Source: Spirochaetales bacterium (lineage in GTDB: Bacteria; Spirochaetota; Spirochaetia; Sphaerochaetales; Sphaerochaetaceae). From it: a stretch of 64,000 nucleotides of DNA. The position numbers were made by a program, and so were the translations under genes. The notes beneath the pieces were generated by a model. The model searched no databases. It was not told the origin of the DNA and saw only the letters and a program-made list of their open reading frames with translations. The DNA is taken from contig JAHDQJ010000002.1 in the NCBI GenBank assembly GCA_018433865.1, forward strand, positions 62,001 through 126,000, in the 5' to 3' direction. Numbering within the stretch: position 1 is the first letter of the stretch; every line of letters begins with the position of its first letter. Below are positions 44,264 to 52,138 of the stretch, one piece after another.

Positions 44264-44956
44264 CTACCAAGGATTTTCCACATAGCGCTCCAAGGAGGCT
44301 CGGTCGAGGATGTGGATACCCCGCTGCCCCTCCAGAGCCAGCAATCCCTCCGCCTGGAAGGAGGAGAGCCTGCGACTCAACGTCTCCTGCGTCATCCCGA
44401 GCAAGGAGGCCAAGTCTCCCTTGGAGAGATTCAGGACGAATGAGTCCCGTTCACCCGATGTCTCCAGCAGATAACGGGCAAGACGTTGCTCCACGCTGAG
44501 CAGATTTGTCTGCTCGAGCAAGCTTTCGGTCTGCTCGAGGCGATCGCTGAGTTGTTCCATGACCTTGAACGCGATCGAGGGAATCCTCTCCATCAGGTTT
44601 CGCAACCTATCCCACGCGATCACGCACATGCGGGATGACTCGAGCGCGATTGCCGAGTCGGTCTGGTGTTGCGCGCTGAACAAGCTCAGCTCCCCGAGGA
44701 ATTGGCCGGGACCGACGGTCCTGATCACCTGCTCCTTTCCATCGGAAGAGAGACGGTAGACCTTCACGAGTCCGGTGTGCAACACATACAGCTCACCTCG
44801 GATATCCCCGACACGATACACCGCCTCTCCCTTCGAGAAGGTCTTTTCCCGGGTAATCGAAGCCACCTGCTCCATCTCATCGTGGGTCAGGTGGCTGAAG
44901 ATGGGGACGATATCGATACAATTGTAGGGCCCGTGCCCGATGCAAGCGCAATTCAT
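44264..44956 (-). CDS. Crp/Fnr family regulator with Fnr-like cysteines
   Basis: 230 residues. The N-terminus carries Cys 3, 5 and 12 (MNCACIGHGPYNCIDIVPIF) and a further Cys lies at about 110 (SRMCVIAW), the layout of oxygen- or redox-sensing Fnr proteins with an Fe-S cluster. cNMP-like barrel (about 15-130), dimer helix and Crp helix-turn-helix DLASLLGMTQETLSRRLSSF. No ribosome site except AGGAG touching the ATG; TATAGT is 6 nt upstream. The frame is open to 45022 but the promoter excludes that. Confidence 0.92.
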   Translation of the reverse strand: MNCACIGHGPYNCIDIVPIFSHLTHDEMEQVASITREKTFSKGEAVYRVGDIRGELYVLHTGLVKVYRLSSDGKEQVIRTVGPGQFLGELSLFSAQHQTDSAIALESSRMCVIAWDRLRNLMERIPSIAFKVMEQLSDRLEQTESLLEQTNLLSVEQRLARYLLETSGERDSFVLNLSKGDLASLLGMTQETLSRRLSSFQAEGLLALEGQRGIHILDRASLERYVENPW

Positions 44957-44962
44957 GCTCCT

Positions 44963-44991
44963 ACTATACTGTGAAAAGTTCAGCGGGGCAA
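44963..44991 (-). promoter_or_regulatory. Predicted leaderless promoter of the Crp/Fnr gene
   Basis: -35 TTGCCC (44991-44986, 4/6), 17-bp spacer, -10 TATAGT (44968-44963, 5/6), 6 nt (AGGAGC) to ATG 44956. Confidence 0.6.
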
Positions 44992-45044
44992 TCTCTTGCC
45001 TTGACTGTCTTTGCCGCGGCACGACAGATCACCGGGCGATTCTC

Positions 45045-46055
45045 TTACCGCTTGGGAAGTTGCAGGTTCCACGCTTTCCAGATCGATCCGACCGATTCGG
45101 CTCCATATCCCACCACACTGAGAACCGCGAGGATGGTAGGAACCGCACTCCAGATCTTTCCCACGGTCGTTCCCGCGCCGAACTCCTTCTGTGCCAGTTG
45201 TCCGATCTGATAGGCAAAATCGGGATTCCAGATTCCTGTGCCCAATATGATGTAGAGCGTTATCCCCAACGAGACCGCCTTCAGCGAGATGGAAATCAAT
45301 GCGAGCGGCTTGGTATGGACCCCATAGTAGAGCCTGACGAATTCGATGCACATGTCGATGACGATGGTCAGGTTGATCAGCCAGAGCACACGCCGGAAGA
45401 CCGCGGGAACCAATGGATTGAGCACCAAGACCGAAGGATCGAGGTTTGCGATCCTGATGAACCAAGGCAATGAGTTGATCACGGCGAAGAAGAGCACGAG
45501 AAAGACCAGGGAAGCGATCGGACTGCTTCGGGGGATGAGCGCACTCTGGCGGGGGACCTCAGGCAAATCATCTGGATTCCATACGAATTCCTCCTGCGTT
45601 GCCTTTCGGAAGCTTTGGCATCGCTCCATGATCGCAAACGTCACGGTGATCCAGGCAAAAGCCTGGGCAAATGCGGAGAACAACGACCCGATCACCTTTC
45701 CCAACGCGACGGCGAAGGAGGCGGGAGGATCGATTGCAAAACCGATTCCCATCGAGATCAGCATTCCGATACCGACCGCGAATGCGACGATCTTCAGGAT
45801 GAGCAGGTAGAGGTCGTAGAACCGGCTCCCGATCAGGTGACGCTGCTCGCCGCGGTAACGGTCGGCAAGGTCGGCGGGGTTTCCGAGCTCAAGCAACACA
45901 CCCCTGAGCGCATCGGAAGGTTCAGGCCCATCCTTCGTCATCTCTTCGATCAACCCGCGCAACTCAAGCGATACATCCTCTCGTTGTGCCACGGGCAGGC
46001 GTTTGACCACCTCATGGATATATCGTTCCATCATGTCCAGCTGTTTCTGTTCCAT
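45045..46055 (-). CDS. HAAS-domain membrane protein (PadR partner)
   Basis: 336 residues. An N-terminal helical HAAS/DUF1700-type domain (about 1-65: MMERYIHEVVKRLPVAQREDV, ELGNPADLADRYRG) is followed by about six membrane helices. Such proteins are regularly encoded next to PadR regulators and are thought to sense membrane or envelope stress. ATG 46055 with GGAGG, 5 bp after the padR stop. Mechanism unknown. Confidence 0.83.
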   Translation of the reverse strand: MEQKQLDMMERYIHEVVKRLPVAQREDVSLELRGLIEEMTKDGPEPSDALRGVLLELGNPADLADRYRGEQRHLIGSRFYDLYLLILKIVAFAVGIGMLISMGIGFAIDPPASFAVALGKVIGSLFSAFAQAFAWITVTFAIMERCQSFRKATQEEFVWNPDDLPEVPRQSALIPRSSPIASLVFLVLFFAVINSLPWFIRIANLDPSVLVLNPLVPAVFRRVLWLINLTIVIDMCIEFVRLYYGVHTKPLALISISLKAVSLGITLYIILGTGIWNPDFAYQIGQLAQKEFGAGTTVGKIWSAVPTILAVLSVVGYGAESVGSIWKAWNLQLPKR

Positions 46056-46060
46056 GCAGC

Positions 46061-46414
46061 TCACTCCTCCCTCAACAATCCGATCATGTTCTTGGTGATC
46101 TCCTGCCATTCGGCAGTCAACAATCCGAGCATCACCTTCCCCTGTGCAGTCAAGACATAGTACTTGCGCGGTTTCGGTCCGGAAGTCTCCCAGACACTCT
46201 CGAGCAATTGCTGGGCCTCAAGCCTCCGCAACAGCGGATACAAGGTTCCGGCCTCTGCGGCTATACCTCTCGCACCGAGCTCCTCGACCAGAGAATAGCC
46301 GTACTGAGGTCTCTGCAGTCGGCTCAATACACCCAACACCAAAGTGCCGCGACGAAGCTCAAGCCGAAGATTCTCAAGATTCTTGTCGAACTCTCTCTGT
46401 TCTTGATCATTCAT
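46061..46414 (-). CDS. PadR family transcriptional regulator
   Basis: 117 residues. PadR winged helix: LELRRGTLVLGVLSRLQRPQYGYSLVEEL, then AEAGTLYPLLRRLEAQQLL and the wing PKPRKYYVLTAQG. A repressor forming an operon with the HAAS protein. ATG 46414 has no ribosome site, but TATCAT lies 6 nt upstream. Confidence 0.93.
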   Translation of the reverse strand: MNDQEQREFDKNLENLRLELRRGTLVLGVLSRLQRPQYGYSLVEELGARGIAAEAGTLYPLLRRLEAQQLLESVWETSGPKPRKYYVLTAQGKVMLGLLTAEWQEITKNMIGLLREE

Positions 46415-46420
46415 GGTTGG

Positions 46421-46450
46421 ATGATACTGTATGACACACACTATTGTCAA
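46421..46450 (-). promoter_or_regulatory. Predicted leaderless promoter of padR with possible PadR site
   Basis: -35 TTGACA (46450-46445, 6/6), 18-bp spacer, -10 TATCAT (46426-46421, 5/6), 6 nt (CCAACC) to ATG 46414. The overlapping ATAC-A-GTAT palindrome could be a PadR half-site pair; this is inference. Confidence 0.62.
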
Positions 46451-46452
46451 TA

Positions 46453-46493
46453 TAAAAATATAGGGTGCTCTTGAATATTTTCAAGAACACCCT
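46453..46493 (-). terminator. Terminator of the DUF2202 operon
   Basis: On the minus strand arms AGGGTG-TTCTTGAA and TTCAAGA-CACCCT around a short loop (46493-46462), then ATATTTTTA. The U-tract runs directly into the padR -35 box. Confidence 0.88.
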
Positions 46494-46515
46494 GCGGTCA
46501 AGACAGTGAATGAAC

Positions 46516-47163
46516 TCAGCGACTGTTCAGGATTTCCGCCAATCGCTCGCTCGAGATATGACGAGCCTCATAGGAAGTCCCGTTGCGCTCGAGCAACCCC
46601 GCGAAGGATCGCATGTGATTCTCCGAACCACGCAACAGGGCGCTGTACACTCTTACGGTATCGGGATCATCGGTGTCTGCAAGCAATCTCTCCAAATCCG
46701 CAATATCCAGGTCCTCGATGATCGCACCTACGATCAGTGCATCGATCGGACTTTTCATCCCGAGCGTCACCAACTCCTCATACAGCGAAGCGATCGTCGC
46801 ATGGGTAAATTGGCCGGCAGGACTGTGTGCAACAGGATCGGCAATCCCCTTGGCCTGCATCAAGGCCGCCACGGCATCCATGTGCCGCTGTTCGCTGCGT
46901 GCGATGTTTGCGAAAGTCCTGATCCCCCACTTCTCATGGAGAGCCACATAGACATCACGGGCAAGTTTCTCCTCCTCTCTCATCAAGAGAATTCCCTCTT
47001 CACCCGATGCGGGGCCGGATTCGGCGACCACACCCGAAGAATCGGGATCGATCACGCTTTCTACCGACTGGACATACTCTGCTGCACCCTGTGCCACTAT
47101 CGGTGTGGCAAGCAGGACAGACAGCAGAAGCACACTCACCATCATCACGTTCTTCTTGATCAT
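46516..47163 (-). CDS. DUF2202 ferritin-like exported protein
   Basis: 215 residues. Signal peptide about 1-26 (MIKKNVMMVSVLLLSVLLATPIV). The helical DUF2202 body shows MREEEKLARDVYVALHEKWG, ANIARSEQRHMDAV and a matching later SLYEELV...GAIIEDLDI, with Glu/His residues in the ferritin-like pattern. Probably a four-helix, metal-binding envelope protein; the activity is unknown. It lies 13 bp after a small exported protein. Confidence 0.85.
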   Translation of the reverse strand: MIKKNVMMVSVLLLSVLLATPIVAQGAAEYVQSVESVIDPDSSGVVAESGPASGEEGILLMREEEKLARDVYVALHEKWGIRTFANIARSEQRHMDAVAALMQAKGIADPVAHSPAGQFTHATIASLYEELVTLGMKSPIDALIVGAIIEDLDIADLERLLADTDDPDTVRVYSALLRGSENHMRSFAGLLERNGTSYEARHISSERLAEILNSR

Positions 47164-47176
47164 GACAGTCTCCCGG

Positions 47177-47593
47177 TTACCGAGCCCAAGGCGGACCGAA
47201 GGAAGCGCCGCGAGCTCCGTTCATGCCTGGACGTGAACCCGAGAACCTTCTGTTGGCAGTATCGCGATCCTGTTGGTCCGAGAAATTCCCTCCTTGCCGT
47301 CGGGAGTCTCCGCTCATGCGTTCACTCCTGTTCTCCTCCCGCTGTGCTGCCCGCTCATCCTGCCATGCAGCGATTTCCTGTGCATCGAACTCGCCATCGA
47401 GACACGGACAGGACTCCACTGAGGCGGGATCGAGCGATTGCCATCTCTGCACAGGCCTCTCTTGCGATACATCGGAAGACCCGATCACCGCACCTGCACC
47501 GAATCCGCCACGACCGATCGCACCGGCAGCGAGTATCGAGGCGACCACGAGGAACATCATCATCATGATGAATACGCGCTTCTTCTTGTTCAT
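47177..47593 (-). CDS. Small exported protein, Cys-Pro-Cys and Arg/Gly-rich
   Basis: 138 residues. Signal peptide MNKKKRVFIMMMMFLVVASILAAG, then a Gly-rich stretch, ESCPCLDGEFDAQEIAAWQDE, and a tail rich in Arg, Gly, Ser, Asn and Asp. No known domain. The CPC motif and acidic DGEFD stretch (EF-hand-like in look) suggest a metal- or redox-related role together with the DUF2202 protein, as inference. GGAG precedes the ATG; GAGCC-TATC-GGCTC (47607-47620) forms a small hairpin beside it. Confidence 0.65.
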   Translation of the reverse strand: MNKKKRVFIMMMMFLVVASILAAGAIGRGGFGAGAVIGSSDVSQERPVQRWQSLDPASVESCPCLDGEFDAQEIAAWQDERAAQREENRSERMSGDSRRQGGNFSDQQDRDTANRRFSGSRPGMNGARGASFGPPWAR

Positions 47594-47697
47594 GGAACTC
47601 TCCTTCGAGCCTATCGGCTCTTGTTTGCTATGACCGAAGGATAGTGGTCCTGCATGAACGGAAGCTGTGCAGAAGATAAAGATTGGGTAAATGATGA

Positions 47698-48234
47698 TTA
47701 TTTCCGGGCGATATATCCGCCGCTGATCACCTTCGAGTCCGTGACGACGATGACCGCACCGGGAAGATTGGTGTTGATCAAGGATACCGCCTCTGCGATG
47801 CGCTTGCGCTTCAGGTGAAGCAACAGGATGTCACGTTCTCCATTCCTTCCCGTCCCGTGGATGACCGTTGCGGCGAAGTTCTGATTCCTGAGCGTATCTG
47901 CCAATGCTTTGCTCTCGGGACTTTCGGGAACGATCACCTGGATCGAACTGAGACCGAACGCAAGCTTGTCCTCGAACCACGAACCCAAGTAATTGCCCAC
48001 AGAGAATGCGAGTGCGAAAACGACGATCCTGAGCGGATCCTCTTGGTATCCTTGCAAGACGGTGCCGGTGATGATCAACCACAGCAGGATGTCGAAGAAC
48101 GCGATGATCGTTCCCTTCATCCTTTCACCACGATTGATCAGTACCATGCGCAAGGTAGAGACCGTGACCTCGAGGATCTTTCCGAAAAAGATAATGAAAT
48201 AAATGCCGATACCCAAATTATCCAAGAAATCCAT
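47698..48234 (-). CDS. UPF0316 / DUF2179-type membrane protein
   Basis: 178 residues. Three N-terminal helices (about 8-30, 40-60, 65-85; GKILEVTVSTLRMVLINRG is the family signature region), then a cytoplasmic domain (ALADTLRNQNFAATVIHGTGRNG ... RKRIAEAVSLINTNLP) of the DUF2179 type, thought to bind a small ligand. Start ATG 48234 after AAGGAG. TATACT lies about 38 nt upstream. No known function. Confidence 0.85.
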   Translation of the reverse strand: MDFLDNLGIGIYFIIFFGKILEVTVSTLRMVLINRGERMKGTIIAFFDILLWLIITGTVLQGYQEDPLRIVVFALAFSVGNYLGSWFEDKLAFGLSSIQVIVPESPESKALADTLRNQNFAATVIHGTGRNGERDILLLHLKRKRIAEAVSLINTNLPGAVIVVTDSKVISGGYIARK

Positions 48235-48280
48235 CACCTTCTCCTTCCACTGGCCGTTCCCTGTGAAAGTATAGCCAATA

Positions 48281-48949
48281 TCACCGCGAATTGGAACCGA
48301 CTTGCCGCCGGTATAATACCAAAGAAACAACTGTCAGGATCACGACGATGCCGACGGAGATGATGAACTGAGGAGACCCTGGGTTGTCAAGGCTCGTTCC
48401 CACGGTGGTGGTTGCGATCATGGTGGGCATCAAGCCGAGCAATCCCCCTCCCACATAGGCGGGATAGGGCACACGCAAGGAACCCAAGGCGATATTCGTC
48501 ATCTCATGCGGAATCTTGCCGATGAACTTGACCGTGAACGCAAAGAGGAAGGAGGAATTGCGGCTCAAGGACTCAAGCTTTCCAAGCCGTGGGAACTTGC
48601 CCACCAATCGCTCCACGGCCGCCTTGCCCGCATACCTGCCGACCAGATAGGGTACTTGCATGTTCACCACGATCCCGCATGCGTTGATCAGCAATGCCCA
48701 GGCCAGCGGAAAGATGCTCCCCACGCCGATATAGAGCAGTGCGAAAGGCAGCCCGATGGAGACGGACTTGAGCAGATACAGTCCCATGAATGCTGCTGCC
48801 GTGAGCCACGGACGATGGGCCGCTCCTTCAGCCAGAGCCTCGATGGTCGAGACGCCGTTGCGAACGACATAGAGACTCATCATCACAATGAGTGCTGCGA
48901 GAGGCATCATGCGAAGGAACTTCCAGGATAGACGTCTGAGCTCACCCAT
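48281..48949 (-). CDS. TVP38/TMEM64 (DedA-like, VTT domain) membrane protein
   Basis: 222 residues with five to six helices. Family signatures: GVGSIFPLAWALLINACG and the RFxGKIPHExTN-type segment FTVKFIGKIPHEMTNIALGSL. A likely lipid scramblase or transporter in the inner membrane, by family. Start 48949 with AGGAA; overlaps the stop of the AI-2E-type gene. Confidence 0.85.
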   Translation of the reverse strand: MGELRRLSWKFLRMMPLAALIVMMSLYVVRNGVSTIEALAEGAAHRPWLTAAAFMGLYLLKSVSIGLPFALLYIGVGSIFPLAWALLINACGIVVNMQVPYLVGRYAGKAAVERLVGKFPRLGKLESLSRNSSFLFAFTVKFIGKIPHEMTNIALGSLRVPYPAYVGGGLLGLMPTMIATTTVGTSLDNPGSPQFIISVGIVVILTVVSLVLYRRQVGSNSR

Positions 48950-50102
48950 CCGACTGTTCCTGTGATTCCTCACCCGAGAATCCTTCAAGCCGCCTTTTAC
49001 TTCTCAGGCGAGCTTCGATCGATTCCCCGAGCAATACATGCACCACGGCAGCAAGCGGGACACCTGCGAGCATCCCCGTGACCCCGAAGAGGCTGCCGCC
49101 GATCATGACCGCAGCCAGTACCCACAATGCGGGCAATCCTATCGATTCGCCGACAACCCTCGGGTAGATGATGTTCCCTTCGATCTGCTGCAATACCAAG
49201 AAAAGCGCGAGAAACCAGAGCGCCTGCATGGGATCGACAGGAAGCATGAGCAGCATGCCGACCACCGCCGCGATGAAAGCCCCCACGATGGGGATGAATG
49301 CGCTGACCGAAACAAGTGCAACCACAAGAAGTGCGTAGGGAAACCGGAAGAGCAGCATCGATACCAGGAACATGAGACCCAGGATGACCGCCTCGGTGCA
49401 GGTTCCGCTCACGAACTTGCTGAAGGTAGCGTTCACAAGCCGGGCAGCATGGAGGATCCTTTCGACGTGCCGGTCGGGAAGGTACGCTGCAAGCGCCCTC
49501 TTCGCCTGGCTCTTCAAGTGCTCCTTTCGCGCCAGCATATAGATTGAGAAGACCGCTGCAAGGAGGAATTGGACCAGCTTCCCCACCAGCGAGCTCGCGA
49601 AATTGACAGTGGTCCCGACCAACCTCGCTGAACCGTCGCGCAGCAGTCCGGTGAGCGACGATTTCATGCTTGTCCATGAAATGTCGAGTTCCTCAAGCCA
49701 AAACCCGACGTCAGGGTACCGCTCTCCCATCGACTCCCCGAACAGCTTGAGACTGTCCAGGAAACTCGGGAGTGCAGAGACAAGGTTCTCGAGAGCACCG
49801 ACCAGCTCGGGAATCACGATCAGCATGACGGCCGCCAAGCCCAACATGACACACAGAAGGGTGATCAGGATCGACATCGCCCTTCTGAACGGCTTCCGTC
49901 CTTTTCTGAATATACGTCGTTCCAGAGACCGGACAGGCACATTGAGGATGAAGGCGATGGCACCACCGGCTACCAAGGGGCTGACGACAGACCAGAGCCT
50001 TCCGATCCAACCGAAAAGCACCACATGGTTGGTCAACGCCCAATAGAGGACTACTCCTCCCGCAACCAGGACCCATAAGCGTCTCATCATCGACTTTTCC
50101 AC
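48942..50102 (-). CDS. AI-2E/PerM family transporter
   Basis: 386 residues with about eight helices. The C-terminal part (VSAFIPIVGAFIAAVVGMLLML, LVLQQIEGNIIYPRVVGESIGLP) is diagnostic of the family; members act in export of small molecules or Na+/H+ exchange. GTG 50102 is chosen because AAGGAG lies 8 nt upstream; an ATG at 50120 lacks a ribosome site. Confidence 0.88.
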   Translation of the reverse strand: MEKSMMRRLWVLVAGGVVLYWALTNHVVLFGWIGRLWSVVSPLVAGGAIAFILNVPVRSLERRIFRKGRKPFRRAMSILITLLCVMLGLAAVMLIVIPELVGALENLVSALPSFLDSLKLFGESMGERYPDVGFWLEELDISWTSMKSSLTGLLRDGSARLVGTTVNFASSLVGKLVQFLLAAVFSIYMLARKEHLKSQAKRALAAYLPDRHVERILHAARLVNATFSKFVSGTCTEAVILGLMFLVSMLLFRFPYALLVVALVSVSAFIPIVGAFIAAVVGMLLMLPVDPMQALWFLALFLVLQQIEGNIIYPRVVGESIGLPALWVLAAVMIGGSLFGVTGMLAGVPLAAVVHVLLGESIEARLRSKRRLEGFSGEESQEQSDG

Positions 50103-50140
50103 CGTGGGATCTCCTTGCATGCTGGCCGACAGCTTTTTCC

Positions 50141-50172
50141 TATAGTACAGTGTACCGGAACCATCGTATAGT
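50141..50172. promoter_or_regulatory. Divergent promoter region of perM-like and cupin genes
   Basis: Plus strand: TATAGT (50167-50172) with a 17-bp-spaced AGTACA. Minus strand: TACTAT (50146-50141). Between them GTACA-G-TGTAC (50145-50155) is a perfect palindrome, a possible shared operator. Confidence 0.45.
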
Positions 50173-50205
50173 GGATGCACCCGTTTGTCCGGGGAAGGAG
50201 AACCC

Positions 50206-50529
50206 ATGATCGAGAAATCCTATGTCTATGCAACCGACAACGCGAAGCATATCGAGAAACTTGTGGATGACGATCCGGTGATGATCAACCACATGGTACT
50301 GCCGAAAGGCGAGTGTGTTCCCGACCATCATGCGAACTCCCATGTGCACATGATCGTGGTGCGGGGCAACCTGACCTTGGAACTGGGAGAGCAAAACCCG
50401 CACGTCTACAGCCGCGGCTCCATCGTACACATCCCCTACAATACCTTCATGCGGGTTCGCAACGAGCACGACGAGACCTGCGAGTTCTTCGTGGTGAAGA
50501 GCCCGAGCCCACGCATCTACGGCAAGTAA
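50206..50529 (+). CDS. Small cupin-domain protein
   Basis: 107 residues, a single cupin_2 barrel. Cupin motif 1 is DHHANSHVHMIVVRGNLTLELG (His residues for a metal) and motif 2 VHIPYNTFMRVRNEHD. Probably binds a metal and a small ligand. GGGGAAGGAG precedes ATG 50206. It ends 8 bp from the convergent KdsC-like gene and is not obviously in an operon. Confidence 0.85.
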   Translation: MIEKSYVYATDNAKHIEKLVDDDPVMINHMVLPKGECVPDHHANSHVHMIVVRGNLTLELGEQNPHVYSRGSIVHIPYNTFMRVRNEHDETCEFFVVKSPSPRIYGK

Positions 50530-50537
50530 GAGGTTGG

Positions 50538-51062
50538 TCAGCTGCCGGGGAACCGGCCATGTTTCGCATAGGTCTCGATCAGCTGGGGAAAGTCGGGATG
50601 GTCGGCCAGGATATGCTCGACAAACTCCCTGAACGCTCCGTAGCCGCCCGGTGTGGCGCACACATGGTCGACCCGATCACGGACCCATTTCGGTGCGCTC
50701 GAGGGACAAGCGCTGAACCCCACCTGTTCCAATAGCGGCAGATCGTTCAGATCGTCACCGATGTAGGCGGTATGCTCAAGGGAAACACCGAGCGAATCAC
50801 AGAGCTGCCTCGCCGTGGCGAGCTTGTCCTTCACTCCCATATGGATATGGGGTGTCTTGAATTTCAACGCAACCAGCTGGGCCATCGGGATTTCCTCAGC
50901 GGTGATGATTCCTACGGGAATGCCAAGGTTCCGGCAATACCGCACCCCCCATCCGTCATAAACGCTGAATCGTTTCATGTATTCAGTCTCGGCGGTGAAG
51001 TAGAGCCCGCCATCAGTCCAGACCCCGTCGATATCACTCAAAACCAATTCGATCTTCTGCAT
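50538..51062 (-). CDS. KdsC-like HAD phosphatase
   Basis: 174 residues, a cap-less C0-type HAD. Motif I LSDIDGVWTDGGLYF, motif II region IITAEE, and motif IV YIGDDLNDLPLL all fit the KDO-8-phosphate phosphatase family. Whether the organism makes KDO is not shown here; no other KDO gene is in the window, so another sugar-acid phosphate is possible. GAGGAG upstream. It is last in the rpe-kinase-dehydrogenase row but separated by a hairpin. Confidence 0.85.
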   Translation of the reverse strand: MQKIELVLSDIDGVWTDGGLYFTAETEYMKRFSVYDGWGVRYCRNLGIPVGIITAEEIPMAQLVALKFKTPHIHMGVKDKLATARQLCDSLGVSLEHTAYIGDDLNDLPLLEQVGFSACPSSAPKWVRDRVDHVCATPGGYGAFREFVEHILADHPDFPQLIETYAKHGRFPGS

Positions 51063-51138
51063 GTCCGCTCCTCATATACAGAAGATGGCCATAATCTGGA
51101 GTATCGTCCACCCATTGGTCCGCTTGGCTTGATGAAGC

Positions 51139-51160
51139 GGGGCCGATGTGTATCGGCCCC
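51139..51160 (-). terminator. Strong hairpin after the dehydrogenase gene
   Basis: Perfect 9-bp stem GGGGCCGAT/ATCGGCCCC with a 4-nt loop. It is followed by GCTTCATC, a weak U-run, so it may be a partial terminator before the KdsC-like gene. Confidence 0.6.
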
Positions 51161-51170
51161 TGCATGACGG

Positions 51171-52052
51171 TCACAGAATTCCTGCCATCTCCTCGAAGAC
51201 CTTGACGACAGCCGAGGCATTCTCCTCGCCGTAGCCTTTGTTGAGGCCGACCTTGTTGATCTCGTGTACGATGTTCGAAAGCAGCACGGGGACATTGAGC
51301 GATTCGCTGTAGTTGCGGATCAGCTCCGTATCCTTCACCATCGTCCTCAGGTGGAAGGCGACCTCGAAATTGCGGGATATGATCGAATTGCCGACACCAT
51401 CGACCACAGGAGAGCGGAAGTCGGAGTCCATCCACACACTGAGGACCTCCTTCGGGTCGAGTCCTGCCTTCTTCGCCAGGACCATCGATTCGCATAGCGC
51501 CGCGACAATCGTGGAGACCAGGTGGTTCCCGCACAACTTCGTTGCATATCCTTTGCCGCTCCCACCCATGTAGTGGACCGTCTCTCCCACGATCTGCAGG
51601 ATCGGAAGTGCCTTTCGGTAGGTATTCTCATCTCCCCCCGCCATGATCCACAATCCGCCGGAGTTGGCTTCGCCCTTCGATCCGTGCACCGGAGCATCCA
51701 GGAACCCGGCTCCCTTCTTCGCGAACTCCTTCGCAAGCCACAGACCGGTATCGGGCAGCTGCGTGCTCATGTCGATGAAGACCTGACCGTCCTTTGCGTT
51801 TGCGAACAGTCCGTCATCACCAAGAACGACCGAATCGAGTGCTTCCTTGTTCCACATCATGATGATGACGAAATCGGCAGCCTCTGCCGCCTTGGCAGGA
51901 GTCTTCGCATAGGTGGCTCCTGCGGCGACCAGGTCTTTCGCGTTGGATTCGGTCCTGTTGTAGCAGGATACACTGTACCCTTGCTTCAAAAGCACCTTGC
52001 CCATCCCGGTTCCCATGATCCCCGTTCCCATGATTGCTACATGCTTCCCCAT
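51171..52052 (-). CDS. NAD(P)-dependent beta-hydroxyacid dehydrogenase (HIBADH/GarR family)
   Basis: 293 residues. Rossmann motif VAIMGTGIMGTGMGKVL at the N-terminus, FIDMSTQLPDTG for the substrate site, GFLDAPVHGSKGEA, and the catalytic Lys in GYATKLCGNHL. Relatives oxidise 3-hydroxyisobutyrate, tartronate semialdehyde or similar. Start 52052 follows AAGGAG. It lies downstream of the FGGY kinase with its own hairpin-led leader. Confidence 0.9.
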   Translation of the reverse strand: MGKHVAIMGTGIMGTGMGKVLLKQGYSVSCYNRTESNAKDLVAAGATYAKTPAKAAEAADFVIIMMWNKEALDSVVLGDDGLFANAKDGQVFIDMSTQLPDTGLWLAKEFAKKGAGFLDAPVHGSKGEANSGGLWIMAGGDENTYRKALPILQIVGETVHYMGGSGKGYATKLCGNHLVSTIVAALCESMVLAKKAGLDPKEVLSVWMDSDFRSPVVDGVGNSIISRNFEVAFHLRTMVKDTELIRNYSESLNVPVLLSNIVHEINKVGLNKGYGEENASAVVKVFEEMAGIL

Positions 52053-52089
52053 AGCGTATCTCCTTTTGATTTCATTGATCTTTATGCAA

Positions 52090-52119
52090 GGTGCCGAAGA
52101 TCCGATTCTTTCCGGCACC
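52090..52119 (-). other. 5' leader hairpin of the HIBADH-type dehydrogenase
   Basis: Stem GGTGCCG/CGGCACC extended by AAAGA/TCTT. TATACT lies at 52133-52128, so a transcript from it would begin right at this hairpin; transcripts from upstream would meet it as an attenuating or stabilising element. Confidence 0.4.
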
Positions 52120-52138
52120 TATCCATCAGTATACCACT

